64,000 nt of DNA from positions 186,001 through 250,000 of the forward strand of contig JAKSZP010000018.1 in the NCBI GenBank assembly GCA_022478985.1, given 5' to 3'. The notes under the pieces are model-generated. The model searched no databases, was not told the DNA's origin, and saw only the letters and a program-made list of their open reading frames with translations. This document shows positions 1 through 11,869 of this stretch, in pieces. The translations under genes were made by a program, and so were the position numbers. The stretch's first letter is position 1, and each line of letters begins with the position of its first letter. The DNA comes from Massospora cicadina. Taxonomy: Eukaryota; Entomophthoromycota; Entomophthoromycetes; Entomophthorales; Entomophthoraceae.

Positions 1-1405
1 CATAATAATTCTACTAAGCAAACTGACAATGATGCGGATATAGAGGTATATCACAGTGATGGTGGAGAGAGTAATTCTGAACTCCTGGTGAGGGAGGAGG
101 ATACCATCCGCACTAGAGTATGTAACCTGGAATTTTAAGTTCATGCTTTGCATAATGATCTTGAGCTTGTCAAGGAGACCACTAAAAGAGCTAGAATTGC
201 CTCATTACCCATAGTGAGAGGACCCTCACCAATTAACAAAATAGACTAAAATCTCAAGAACCTCTAAGAGTTTTGTATTCATTAGTAAAGAAAATGGCAA
301 AACTGTTACCGCCCTTAATTAGTATGGAGAACTCTTGGAGCATAATGACAACATGATGGCTGCAATGGGCAAGACTATCAAGGATCTGAAGGCACTAATG
401 CTCACTGCACCGGAGACTAGATCTACTTGACCTATCACTCAAATCGAAACACCTGCGTGGATTGCTCAATGATGTGCACAACAGCTGGTCAGATCTTGTA
501 CTCAGCCAACTATGATGCACGCTGATCATGTTGAAGAGGATCCAAACTCAAAAAGATATTTTAAGACCATGTAAACAGAAGGAGAGGGGACAATTGTTGG
601 AATGTCCAAGTGTATGAAAACAGCATGGTTGGCACTAGCAATTTCCAAAAGGCTCACCATGTATAGGGATGCATGAGCCATGAGGCTCAGGAGATCCTTG
701 ACATAAGCTAGAGACCTTAATTATCTTGAAACAAAGTCAAGAGCATCTTACTCTCTGAGTTTGGTAGTGAACAGGACATCCAGAATATGAAGCAAGAGTT
801 TTTGCTAATGAAGATGAGCAGAAACAAGTAATTCACTAATTATGCTTCTCGTTTTCACCTTAAGGCAAAGCAGTTATGGACAACAAGAACAATGGATCTC
901 CCCACATAAAACTGTTTTGCTAATCTCCTCTGTAGATGCATCTCAGTCCGAAGATGAACATAACTTTAGCAGTCAAGAGTGCAATGTCCCTTAAAGCGCT
1001 TAAGTAGGAACTGATCAATGTACAAGGGACGAAAAAATCTGAATATAAGCACATGGCACCTACCCCACCCCCTTGACGAGTCAATAAGGCCATTTATGTC
1101 ACCAACAACAAGATTGAAAAGCCCAAGGAGAAGATCAACAGACCGCCTGAACGCTTGCCACGTTAAAAATTAAGTGACATTAGCGTCATCATCCTGGCCA
1201 CTTCTCTCAATCCTGACAATTAGTTACAGCAAAAATAAGGATTAACACCTTAAAGAGGAATCACTTAATACCATAAATTGGTGGATCTCCACAATGAGGA
1301 TGAGGATGACCATGAAGATGACAACTCAGCTAGTGTAGGTTACCATGCTAGGGGTCCTAGCACAGTGGCTGTTATGGCTAGATTGAGAGTTCATGGTGCT
1401 GAAAG
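1..1405 (+). pseudogene. Gypsy B gag relic (5' part off window)
   Basis: Decayed capsid/nucleocapsid gene of a Ty3/Gypsy element. Around 740-900 a gag-like stretch can be read (KVKSILLSEFGSEQDIQN, later NYASRFHLKAKQLW) with a stop in the middle. At 1175-1216 there is a degenerate CCHC zinc knuckle: the HHPGHFSQS core is legible, but the first and last Cys codons now read as TGA stops and the second as Arg. The frame is broken many times and cannot make protein. The protease of what I take to be the same element resumes at 16,771, so gag and pol were split by the insertion of chromovirus A at 1,406. Assignment to gag is confident; linking it to the pol at 16.8 kb is inferred from nesting order and strand. 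Confidence 0.7.
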
Positions 1406-2176
1406 TGTAAGTATGGGGGAGTGCCCCCTCCACTTGGACTTGGTGGCGTTCCTGTTACCATCTAAAAAGGGTTCAAGAAGGCAGTTGCCCCTCTCATCTC
1501 CCAGGGCGACCTCGCCCTTGTGGTAGATGAGAAATGTGTAACAGCTTACCCTTTAAGGACTGTCAGAATTTTAAGCATATGGAATCCTCCAAGATTTATC
1601 ATTATTTAGGAGGATATGGCCAATCCTGGTGAAATGGCGCATTGACTGAGTTTCGTTGTGTTTATGTGGTTGCTGGATGGGTGCTCCGCAACTGGGTGAT
1701 CCAAATTTAATTATTTCACCAAGTTTGGAAATTAGAATTGGTTGGAGACAATCACTGGCCCAAATTGATATAAGGATCATTAGTGACTAGTAGCTGAGGA
1801 TAACACTTGAATTAATTATTCATTTTTGGCAGAAACCAATGATCCCAGATTTGAGGCGGCTGAGGATGTTTCCAGCGCTTAATAATCAATTACTGCCTGG
1901 GAAAGGCGATTCCACAAAATAGGTTTATGGATCACTGGCGACTAGTAGTCAAGAATGATCATTTATATTAATTTAGTTTGTGTTGTCAGAACCTAAATAA
2001 TTCCAAGTTTGAGGTGGTTGAGGTTTCTGGAGAATCATACATAAATTGACTGTCACTTAAAAGGCAATACCTGAAAATTGAATAATGAAGAGTTGAATTG
2101 TGCTATCAGCGAGATGCCAAAATATTCTGAGTTAAGTAAGAGACCAAAGTGGTTTCTGGCACACACTAAGCAACTT

Positions 2177-4108
2177 TTTTTATTTATTAAACTGAGGTAA
2201 GCCAACCAGGGGATGGACATTACCAAACTAGAACTAAAAATCATAATAAAAAATAACGAATAAATGAAATGCCCAAAATGGCCGGATTGATTAAATCATA
2301 CCTAACAAAATATCCAACCAGGTGGGCAGCGAATACTGCTATCCCTCTATGGTGGACAGGAGGGGGGCTCAGGGGACTCATCTTTGGCCACATCCATCTC
2401 ATCCCAGAGTAGGGTGCATGTTAAGGCAGATAGTAAGGGTGTGGGGCATCAGCGGCATGGGGTTCAATATCCTTGATGACTGGAACTTCTGAATAGTTAC
2501 CAGCCATCATTGTACCAACGATGTATTTGGCCAAAGCATCTTCAGCTTTGAGGCGGGCGTCTGGGAGTTTAATGAACGTGGCAATGCTGGTTTGGGTTAT
2601 TTTTGCTTTTGGATTCCGTGCTACTGTTACCACGTTCTGGATGGCTTCAGTGACGTTTTTGTGTAAAATTTTCATGTTAATCTTACTTTGTGCAGTAAGA
2701 TATTTGGGGATGAAGGGAGTGGAATCCCTCTTGCGAGCGCAGCCACAGATTTGGCGGCAGCTTTGCAAAGTGGACGGCAATCTGGTGTGGCAGCTGCTTT
2801 TATTGCAAGCTGATGGTCGCTGTCGAACAGTTTGGCATTAGGTTGTGGGACATATTTCTGAGGCGCGAATTTTGCATCCCATTCTGCATTACAGAGCCGC
2901 TCAACTTACAGCATCGGTTCTTCAATGACATTACATGATTCATCAATTTCATCCAATAATTCTCATGGATTATGGTTAAATTGGATTGGTGAATCAGCAT
3001 ACGACTGTGGTTTGTTTAATTCATTTGTGGGTGCGTGGGATTGAACTGGAATCCAATCCAATGTTTGGTTGGATGAATTATATATGGCATTGGGGCAAGG
3101 TGGATGCTGATTGGTGGCTGTAAGTGCAGCTGCAGCATCAGGCATTGGATGAGGGGAAGGTAGTATTGTACCCCATGTTAGAGTTGGCGCGGGGTGGGTG
3201 GCAGATTGGTGGGCGTCAGGCAAACTTTCAGCGTTGGTGGAAGTTTCTGAGTATGGGCATTTGCATTTTGAGTGGTCTAACTCAAAACAGGATGGACAAA
3301 TTGTCCGTCTGCCCTCAACGCGGGCCCATAACAGATGGTTGGGGGCAGATGTGATGGTGGCACAAGGGGGAATTGCCAAAAAAAAATTTTTTGTAAATTT
3401 AGGGCTAATTGTGGCATATGTCCAAGGCCCAGTGAGGCGTGTGGCCCCATTTGGGACCACAAATTGTAAGATGGGGTTGGCGCCATAGGCTGACAAACCT
3501 TACATCAGCTCCAGGTGGAGCACTTTGGGGGGAGGTGGGTGGGCAAACCAGTGAACTGGACCACCAAGGTGGCGTCCATTGGGAGCTGGGTCTAAGTTGC
3601 TGGAAGGGGAATATTATTGAATACTATCAGCACCATTGCCGCAGTGGCTGCATTGGCTTCACAGGGGAAGCCAAGATCAAAGTATTCCTTATAGAGGCAG
3701 AAGTCAATAAAGCAGGATGGTTTCATCACTGCCTGAGCCATTTGATAATGGCTTGGTCATCGTAGGGGAAAGAATTTCCCATACTTGACCCTAAGGCCAA
3801 AACATATATTGCTTCAGGGGAGCACCAGGGGGCAGCAGGGCACCGCTTGGATTTGGGCGAGATGGGCATCAAGATCCTTGGGAGGATTGAATCATCCCAA
3901 GGGTTTGGAATGACTGGGAGAGCCAGTCTGAGTGCATTTTACTGTCAATTGGAAAATGGAGGGGGGAGTTTCACCACTGCCCCATGCTGGGACTATCAGT
4001 GGGGGATCTGACAACATTAGAGAAGACTTTGGTGTGTGATTAAGTGTTTGCTTTTAAATTACTGAATTAATTTGCTCGTAAAGTTATGCCAAGCAGAGAG
4101 AGAAGTTT
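2177..4108 (-). mobile_element. ORF1-only LINE derivative (half-LINE) copy 1
   Basis: A 1.93-kb non-LTR element on the minus strand with a perfect 17-bp target duplication, CACACACTAAGCAACTT, at 2160-2176 and 4109-4125. Its 3' end (low coordinates) has the family tail: read on the minus strand, GGTAATGTCCATCCCCTGG followed by a TTGGCTTACCTCAG type block and an A/T-rich end. Its 5' end (near 4108) resembles those of the other two copies and of the LINE at 47117. It holds only an ORF1 relic; there is no endonuclease or reverse transcriptase, so it must have been moved in trans. Confidence 0.85.
2421..4010 (-). pseudogene. ORF1 relic of half-LINE copy 1
   Basis: Broken minus-strand ORF1 homologous to the copies at 38112-39775 and 30031-31950. 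Recognisable parts in order are an N-terminal block around 3.6-4.0 kb, a central block (GANPILQFVVPNGATRL, 3.3-3.5 kb) leading to a zinc knuckle CPSCFELDHSKCKC (Cx2Cx4Hx4C), a proline/alanine-rich linker, and a C-terminal domain (2421-2780) with NPKAKITQTSIATFIKLP then DARLKAEDALAKYI. The knuckle residues are intact, but several frameshifts and stops separate the blocks. In LINEs ORF1 encodes an RNA-binding protein; that role is inferred here from the knuckle and from the family. No known domain is recognised in the C-terminal part. Confidence 0.75.
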
Positions 4109-5728
4109 CACACACTAAGCAACTTAATGATTAGATCCCAATTTGATTTTTATTTATATTTATCATTTATATGGCTCATCAGCAACTCAAGGCCAAGACT
4201 GAGCTAAAACTAATTCAGATATTGGGAAAGGTGAGGTGAGAGGTATAATGACAGGTAAGAGAGTAGCGCAATGGAAGGGTACAAGAGTAGTTGGCTGGAA
4301 GAACCAAAGATGAGCCAATAGGTTAGCAGTGGGTGCAGTAGCCATTTTGTATATATGAAAGCCTGGCGCTTCTCTTTCAATAAACATCCCCCTTTGCCTA
4401 TTCCCCCTAATTATTTAAGTTTATGTTTATTCTTATGGATTGGGGTTTAGGATGGAAAGATCTCAAATGGTGCGAGTGACATACCAAGGGGTCTGCTGGC
4501 CCCAACTCCTAAGGCAAAATGGCAAGGGTCAGCCAGTTTTCATACTGGTTGGCCTGCTAACTAGCAGATCACACTGTCACCAGTTAAGAGATTACCAACA
4601 AGGAACTCGCCACCTGTCCCAGTATTAACTCAGGATAAATTAATACAATAAAATAAGGGTATTTGTGCCGAGCTATTGGTGAGTAAGCAATCTCATGGGG
4701 TGAAAAGCTTTATAAAGTTAGGGGAAATGAGCCTTTGGCTTCAAGGCCCAAGGGCCCCAAACTTTGGCAACAAAGCCTGAATAGCGCATACTTTTGGTGA
4801 ATAAAGCATCTAGTGTCAAATCTTTGGCAAAGCTTGCTAATGGCATTGGGCCATTGGGAAATGTAACTGACAGTTTGAACCCCACCAGGATATATTAAAT
4901 TTAATCATCCAATATTTATATGCTTGATCAAATGGATGCCAAGAAACTGGGCGCAGGTGGGTTGGCATCCCAAACCCTTTCCCAGCTACTTGGGACCGCC
5001 CCTACATGGGGTGGCCTTGGGAGGTTCCCGCTGCCCATCAGGTGAGATGCCATCACTCCAGTTGGAAGAACTGCAGAAATTTGCAACTTGGGCGTCTGTG
5101 GATGATCTGAAGGTGTTTTGGACAACCGCCAATAATTTTAAAGTCAGTTCAAATTAAGTTTATTCTGCCCCTCTCAACCAAATTTTGCTAGGTTAGGTCA
5201 AATTTCGAGGGCCCTCATCCCACATTTTCCCAAGCTATTCCCCAAATCCATCATCTATTTAAACAGTCATCACACTGATAAAATTGAAGGTCAATTCTCT
5301 TATTTGAAAAATAATATGAAATCTTCCCACGCTCAATTTTTATATTAAGTTCAAAATTTTTTTTTGCCAAACCCCCATGCATCTGCGATGTGGCCCTGTA
5401 GCCCACATATTGACTGGGTCACCTCAGCCATATTTTTAATAACGACCCTCACTGAAGTCACCTAGGCCTATCATGTCAAGACCTTTATAATTTTTCCCTG
5501 CCCTCAATTCCCTACGCCCAGGCCCATTGGCCTTGAGGGCTGCAATAGCTTGGTTCTTAGCCAGGTTTTTTGCTATATTTGTGGCCCGTTAGTACATATT
5601 GTTAATCATATCCCAGCCAATTTAAACGCTGTTCAAGCGGTAATGCCCCTGGCATGTGGATGGCCTTTTGTGTGCTTTTGCAACCCGACTGACAGGCCAG
5701 TCTAAACTTTATCTGCAGTCTCCTGACA

Positions 5729-6170
5729 TAATAGACCATCCATTGCTTCCAGCCATTTCCACCCTCCTAGTTAAGATGGGCGGTACAGTAGTTATCATCT
5801 TCTTTATGAGTGTTCAGTCGATAGCCAATCTTTGGTGGATTGTCTGATCAATCGCCAATTTTATAAGCAGCTCCCAGTTGGTTTTGGAGGCATATACCTT
5901 CTAGGTTAAAGTGTTCCATTATCCTCTACTTTCCTCTGAGTCCACCTTTAAAATAGGAACTTAATGCTTGGATTTGCTGACTTGGGCTCAGGTTTGGTTC
6001 CCAACATTGAATCAGTATCCACATTGGGTTCAAATTCTGACGTCGCCCCTTGTTCATGAGTTGGTGTGCTCCAGCTCACCTGTCTTTGTGATTTCTTTAG
6101 TGTCTTCAGAAAAGGCCATATTCTCCAATAAACAAAATTTGACTACTTTTTGATATCAGCGAATTTTAGT
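5729..6170 (+). other. Chromovirus A leader, gag missing
   Basis: Stretch between the 5' LTR end and the protease motif. I see no convincing gag, zinc knuckle or primer-binding site in it. A full Gypsy gag would need 1 kb or more, so gag has probably been deleted or has decayed beyond recognition. Confidence 0.45.
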
Positions 6171-7433
6171 ATTTGGGCTCACCAGGTGTCCTTTGAGGCC
6201 TTGGTTAACACTGGAGCAACCGGCAACTTCATGAGACTGGAGTTGGACCAGAAGACCATCTAGTACTAAAAAAAGGATTTGGACCAGAAGCTTGTTGTAG
6301 ACTTGGACTTGGAGCCTGCAGTGTTAGTCGCTTTGTTGGCCTCCCAGTCATCCTATAAAGTATGGCGCTCTTTACCTTTCATGGTTCACCAGTTTGGTTT
6401 TAGTGATCGCTCCTTGGTGATGCCTAACCTTGTATTCCCAGTTATTCTGGGAGTGGGTTAGTGGCGTCAGCAGCATGTGAGCATCCTCCTGGAATATAAC
6501 ATGCTGTCGTTCTCCAATGATTTGGTGGAGGGCGAGTTTCCCTTACTGGATACCCTTACTAAAGCTCAAGACAGGAGATTGGTGACATCCCTTGTATCTC
6601 CTGTTGGCCTTCCGCCAGACTTAGCTGATGTATTGATGGGCTATTAGAGCATCTTTGACTCCTACAAGGCTAACCGCCTTTCCCCACATATGAAATTTGA
6701 TTTGAATGCTTGGACAACGGTGAGGTGGTGAAAATAAATTATCCACTGTACCTGCATACCACAGAGGATGAGGCTGCCCTCTATTCATGGTTGGATGAAA
6801 TGCAAAAAAAAGGGTTGGTTATTCAAGGAGACCTACCTGGTGGCCTCTATTATCGTCTTTTTAAAGATGACCAATGTTCCCCTTTGTCCCTGAGTGGATT
6901 ACGGACATCTCAATAATAAAATGGTCCATGATCATTACCCACTGCCATTGGAACAGACAATCAGCTAAGCAATTGCAAAGTTGTGGGTGTTTTCAAAACT
7001 CAATTTGATCAACGCCTTTAATCAATTTGGGTGAAGGAAGGTCAGGAATGGCTTACCGCTATCTGGACAAGATAGGGAATATTTTATTTTCAAGTGATGC
7101 CCTTCAGGCTGAAGAATGCGCCCGCAACAATTCCAAAGAATGACCAATAGCATGCTAGGGGATCTCTGATTTTCCTACTCGGTTACATATATTGATGACA
7201 ACCTGGTACATTAACCCTTCATCAAACAACATGTGAAGGACCTGGAGGCGGTAGTGGCTGTCCTGCATAAGGCTGGGTTGTTTGTCAAGCTGTCAAAATG
7301 CAGTTTCATTGGGAAAGTCACCTTCTTAGGTTCATCTTGTTTTTGAGTATTCCATCCCTCTCAACTAACTGGAAGCCATCCGCAAGTAACCAACTCCATT
7401 GACTCATAAACAATTGAGGAGCTTCTTGGGTAC
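6171..7433 (+). pseudogene. Chromovirus A protease and RT (5' part of pol)
   Basis: At 6207-6218 the aspartic-protease loop reads NTGA followed by TGNFM, so the catalytic Asp is replaced by Asn. A readable linker follows (SYKVWRSLPFMVHQFGFSD, then VFPVILGVG). RT starts around 6650 (NYPLYLHTTEDEAALYSWLD), and contains the template-binding block YGHLNNKMVHDHYPLPLEQ, a diverged palm and a YIDD box at 7188-7199. It continues with LSKCSFIGKVTFLGF and is cut at 7433 by Gypsy C; the rest resumes at 13311. Many stops are present. The family's product copies element RNA into cDNA; this copy is dead. Confidence 0.85.
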
Positions 7434-7925
7434 TGTTATATAGTTGGCAGTACTTGAGAGATACGCCAACAGATTTTTGCACAGGAAAAGACCCACTGAG
7501 CAATTAGAACCAACAAAATGATGATTGTTGTCCTTGACACGACTAATAAACTTATAAATTAATATGGAGCACTCGCTCCCTCAACTCTCTTTTATTTTAT
7601 ATAAATGCAGCAGATTCTCGCTGTTATACTCACTTTAATTTACTAGCTACCTAACTTTTTTCCATCATCTCATCCCACTTGTATGGTAACAACTTCAGAT
7701 GGTACCGCTTCTATGGCTTAGTAATTCACTTTGCCGTATCTCATTGGTTCCAACAATTATTCATTTGTCAATTCATTATCGCCCAATTCAGACGATTTCC
7801 CAATGATCCCAATATCACCTCATTTCTAGGCACTCAATTAATTGTATTCATAACATCTCAGCGGATTCATCCTTTCCACCATATCAACTTAGTGCTTATC
7901 ATCCAGTCATATTAGAATCGCAACA
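7434..7925 (-). repeat. 3' LTR of Gypsy C
   Basis: 492-bp LTR in low coordinates; relative to the element it is the 3' LTR. It aligns with 12805-13305 throughout (shared GATACGCCAACAGATTTTT, TCTCGCTGTTATACTCACT and GGTAACAACTTCAGATGGTA). The adjacent internal sequence on the minus strand, GGAGGGTAA, is a purine-rich tract preceding the LTR. An AT-rich TATATAAAT lies at about 7598-7606 and could be a TATA element. Confidence 0.9.
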
Positions 7926-9104
7926 TTACCCTCCATGACTGGATGATAAGGCTCCTATTGGTTCTATTCCAGGAGGAACTTCGCATGCACTCTGATGATG
8001 ATTTGACCGCTAACAGGGTCTTTGATAGTATATGCATCAGCCCCAGTTTTCTCAATGACTTCGAATGGACCAATCCATATACTGGCCATCTTGTGTTTCC
8101 ACCTGAACCCATGCTGGTCATGGAAAAGAACCAGGTCACCTTCATTAAACTGTGCCAACCTGCTTTGACATACCTGATTCACAGCCTGTTTCCTGATCTT
8201 CTTGGCTAAGCTGAAGGAATATGCTTCAGTCTGTAATTTGAGTAGAATTTTTGTAAGGTTAGTCAAATAGCAATGGGGTATCAATCTGCCGGTGTCTTCC
8301 ACACATGAATAAAGTAATGCTGGAATAGCTGGATGTCGACCATATAGTAGTTGGAAGGGACTTTACCCCATGGCGGAAAGGCAACTGATGTTATAGGCAA
8401 ACACGGCAATTTAAAGGAAGGGTGGTCCGATCAGATGATCAATCTGTTACTGATTTTCGCAGGATATTCACCAGAGTCCCATTCACTTGTTTGACCATTC
8501 CATTAGATTTGGGGTGATTTGGGGTTGTTAGAACCCCGTAGATACCCATAGGCTCGTTCAGTTTGAAGAGGATGTGCAAGGTAAAATTGGTTTCGTTATC
8601 AGTGATAATAAACTGAGGGCATCCATGTCGCTGAATAATGCACTATATCACAAACTTGGCCACTGTAACTGCCCCAAAATCTCGTATTGCCCTTGCTTTG
8701 ACCAACTAGGTAAGATGGTCAATAGCCACAAGAATGTACTTACACTGGTTAGCTCCTGTTGGCAAGGGACCAACGACATCTAGGGAAACAGTATGCCAAG
8801 AAAAATGGGGTTTCACTACCTGATAAGAAGACTTTTGGCGGAATGGCTTCTCCACTTGGCACTGATGGCAACAGGAAATGATTTTGAGCAAGTCAAAGTT
8901 CATTCTTTCCCAATAGTACCAAGGGCGCAACAACTCCATTGTCTTTCGCACTCCACCATGTCTGACTGCCTTGTGGGCGCTCATAATAATTCCCTGCCAG
9001 GCTGAGGGTTGCAGAAAATTCGCCATAGAATCACCAATCTGCTTGTACAGTTCCCCTTTCCGTTGAAAAGTACTCATTTGCATCTTGTTTAATTCTTTGA
9101 CCAC
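7926..9104 (-). pseudogene. Gypsy C integrase
   Basis: Minus-strand integrase. The N-terminal HHCC zinc domain is legible near 8860-9000 (SAHKAVRHGGVRKTMELL, then CCHQCQ), followed by the first catalytic Asp context SLDVVGPLPTGAN and YILVAIDHLT (8706-8790). The core around 8300-8700 is badly decayed. The C-terminal block at 7964-8302 contains WIGPFEVIEKTGADAYTI and ends HAKFLLE shortly before the LTR. Integrase would insert element cDNA into the genome. Broken frames make it non-functional. Confidence 0.85.
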
Positions 9105-9600
9105 TTGGGGTGGTTCATCGTCATACTTTTGCTGAGCATCTTGTTGTACATCACATCGCTGAGGTCCTCCATCACTGCAACAGTTGGCAATTGAGATAAA
9201 CAGTCAGCATACTGATGCTTTGCTCCTGGCCGATGAAGGATCTTAAAATCATAATCCTGTAGCTTAAGAGCCCATAGAGTCAAACGGCCTTCAGGTTCTT
9301 TAAGGCTCTGCAACCAGTGTAATGATGCGTGGTCTGTTACGACTTTGAACTTTACCCCATGCAGGTAAACTCTGAAGTGCATATATGCGTAGATCACTGC
9401 TAAGCACTCACGCTCAGTCACAGTATAGTTACGTTCATGGCTATTCAGACTTTGGATGCAGTACGCCACTGGGTGCTTCTCCCCTTCATCATCTTTTTGG
9501 GACAAAACTGCCCCCACAGCGGAAAGAGATGCATCCGTTTGTATAATGGATTCCTTTTTGAAATTTGGGTAGCATAACACAGGCGCAATAATTAGTGCCG
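9089..9600 (-). pseudogene. Gypsy C RNase H domain
   Basis: 163 readable codons on the minus strand, one of the best preserved pieces. It starts with a TDASLSAVGAVLSQ block (first acidic residue), then VAYCIQSLNSHERNYTVTE and RECLAVIYAYMHFRVYLHG (conserved Glu), VVTDHASLHWLQSLKEPEGR (Asp), and the C-terminal DYDFKILHRPGAKHQYAD tail. These fit the DEDD RNase H of Ty3/Gypsy pol. It normally degrades RNA in the RNA/DNA hybrid during reverse transcription. Confidence 0.9.
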
Positions 9601-9619
9601 TTTAAAGTGTATCAAAGGC

Positions 9620-10700
9620 ACATTGGCGCCATTCCATCCATTCAAACATGGCATCCTTCTTTAGCAGCTTAAACAGCGGCCCTCCAATACAACTTAAATT
9701 AGGTATGAAGCGTCAGTAATATCCCACCATCCCCAAAAACACCTGAATGTCCCGTTTACTAGCTGTCTTAACATCTTCTGAATAGCTTCCACCTTGGCTG
9801 GTTGGGGTCTCAGCCTGGTCGCATCCACACAAAACTGAGGTATTCTAACTGATCCTTGAAGAAGTGACATCTTATGGACTTGATTTTGATATTGGCCTCA
9901 GTTAGTTGGCGAAATACCTATTCTAGATGGGTAAAGTGCTCAGTGAATGTGCGAGAGAAGACGTAAATATTGTCAAGGTACACAAGAACACATGACAGCT
10001 TCAGATCCCCCAGAATGGTGTCCATTGCTCTTTGGAATGTAGCTGGGGCATTACATAGCCCTTGTGTCATACAAATGGGTTGGAAAAGCCCTTTGGATGT
10101 AATTACAGCACATTTTTCTTGTTCTGCCGGGGGCAAACTCAATTTGCCAAAAAATAGATATAAAATCCATTGTCAAGAAATAGCGAGCTCCACCTAACCA
10201 ATCCAGCACGTGATCAATCCGTGGAAGAGGGTATGAGTCCTTCTTGGTGAAACTTAAGCTTCCGGTAGTCAATTACTACATGGTTAGTACCATCCTTCCT
10301 TTTAACAATTAAGACAGGTGAAGCCCATGGACTCTTAGATGGTTTGAGCATTCCATGCACTTTTAGCTGGTCAATATCCACATTGACGACTTCTTCAGCC
10401 GCCCTTGATTGGCGGATTGGCCAAGACTTAATGGAGGATGATACCCAGTGTCCAGCCAATGGACAACCCCTGAGCGCACCCTAAATCATGATTGTCAACA
10501 GCAAAGATCTCTTCATATTTTCAAAAATAAGGATTCTACTTTATCTCTTTGGTCTTCTGTTAGCCCCATTAAATTTTTGCATGGTACAACTGCCATTACG
10601 CCAGGCTGTGTTTTAATGGGCAGGACAAATTCATCCAACAAACTGAACTCATGAACATGGAGGACCTCTTCAACTGGAATAAATGGTAAGTACGCCATTA
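9620..10700 (-). pseudogene. Gypsy C reverse transcriptase, YLDN box
   Basis: Minus-strand RT in several frames. Reading from high to low coordinates: DIDQLKVHGMLKPSKSPWASP, VVIDYRKL, DHVLDWLGGARYFLTMDF, then GLCNAPATFQRAMDTIL and LVYLDNIYVFSRTF. The catalytic YxDD box is YLDN, so the second Asp is lost. Frameshifts separate the blocks at 10459/10272/10142. RT would make cDNA from genomic RNA. Dead by frame and by active site. Confidence 0.9.
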
Positions 10701-10739
10701 TTTTGTGTCAGAGGATTTGCATTGGTTTATTCTGAAGAT

Positions 10740-11860
10740 TTGCTACTAAGGCTTTGATCTCCCCATGTCCCAGAAGTATAATGCCTGGGGCCACATGGGG
10801 CTCAAACCGTGATTGCTGATAAGGTCCAATATCCTCTCCATAAATCCCAGCAGGCACTTCAAACCACTAGCTCAGTGTTTATGATTACTTGATGTCCAGA
10901 GGGAATAGATATAGGGCCCGAAGCTCTAAGTGATAAAACCCTTGATATCCATAAATTTGTTTGGGAAGGGCCTGTGTCTTATGCTTAAATCAATAATAGC
11001 AAACCGAAACCACCCCATCACCATATGCAAGGCTAATATGACTCATGTGTATCAGATCTTTTGACATTCCGCTGGAGGTAAAGTGGATTGGGATCTGCTG
11101 CCCCAGAATTTCAAATGTCTCCGCGGTCATATCAACAACAGCCTCATAGTGGCGTATAAAAGCAGTTTGATTAAAAGGTTATAGTTATTGTTTGGTGGCA
11201 CTTTGGCCTGGGTCTACAATGACAATTTGACCCAAATTGCAGATGTAGTGCACTGTACGCTCCTTCAGAGACTGTGTTTTCCATGCCTGCAGTCCCATAC
11301 ACCATACGATGTTCCACGTCAGGCTTTGACGCCAGCCTTGCCACCAACTTTGTGGACACTATATTGATTTGGGCATTCATGTCGATTATTGCACAAACTC
11401 GGGTTTTTGCTACAACAGTGTCACAGTAAGTACATTCAGCATAAGATGCATTCTGATCGTTTATAACATGGACATTTAACTGATCTCTTTTTCCAAGGAA
11501 GCTCATAATACCCTTCCCTACTTTAGAGTATTCTTTAACAATAGCATCCACGGGGAAGTCCACGCTTACTTCTAAAAGAAGAGCATCAGCTAATGGATCT
11601 GGTTCATCAGTAGAAATGTGATCAAACATTTGACAAGCATACGGCTTTGGTTGCTCCTGGGGACCTGATTCCGCCATATCCATGAATTGCATTTTTGTTA
11701 GCACATTCACCCCTCCAACAGGTCGCTGATATAAGAAGGCGTCATCATACTGAGGAACTTCCACTAAAGATACAGGAATAGGTTCTGGTAGGACGTTTTG
11801 GGTCAGAATAGCGGGGTTAGAGGGTCACATCTCTAATCTTCTCTGGCTCTTCCCTAGTGG
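10740..11860 (-). pseudogene. Gypsy C aspartic protease region
   Basis: The open frame 11171-11764 (197 codons) carries the retropepsin region: CAIIDMNAQINIVSTKLVAR, then a flap-side block YGTAGMENTVSEGAYSALHLQF. The catalytic D-T/S-G triad reads D-M-N, so the site is altered. Upstream is an acidic N-terminal linker (DEPDPLADALLLEV). Downstream towards RT, 10750-11170, is linker with many stops. The family role is cleavage of the Gag-Pol polyprotein. Confidence 0.8.
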
Positions 11861-11869
11861 TACTGCTCC

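Larger units (their letters stand above)
1561..4600. repeat. Solo LTR inserted in the chromovirus A 5' LTR
   Basis: The segment begins TGTCAG and ends CCAACA, fitting TG...CA LTR termini, and is flanked by AGGAC (1556-1560) and AGGAA (4601-4605). No gag or pol belongs to it. Once the 1.95-kb ORF1-only element and one copy of its duplication are removed, about 1.09 kb remains, consistent with a solo LTR left after recombination. It contains an imperfect internal tandem duplication, roughly 1770-1870 and 1930-2030, both carrying GACTAGTAG and a later CAAGTTTGAGG/CAGATTTGAGG-type block. The family is not otherwise present in the window, so orientation is undetermined. Confidence 0.65.
1406..5728 (+). 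repeat. 5' LTR of chromovirus A, split by a 3-kb insertion
   Basis: LTR sequence occupies 1406-1560 and 4601-5728. It aligns along its length to the downstream copy at 15487-16770; for example both contain the segment reading CGCCACC.. then CCCAGTATTAACT, and both end with AGGCCAGTCTAAACTTTA followed by a TCTCC..GACA terminus. The break at 1560/4601 carries a 5-bp duplication (AGGAC/AGGAA), and the intact downstream copy shows the uninterrupted order. Without the insert it is about 1.28 kb, long for a Gypsy LTR. Confidence 0.8.

Noticed and set aside
2521..2841. Plus-strand ORFs over 2.5-3.8 kb as genes
   Set aside because: They are antisense to a half-LINE ORF1 whose minus-strand reading aligns with two other copies.
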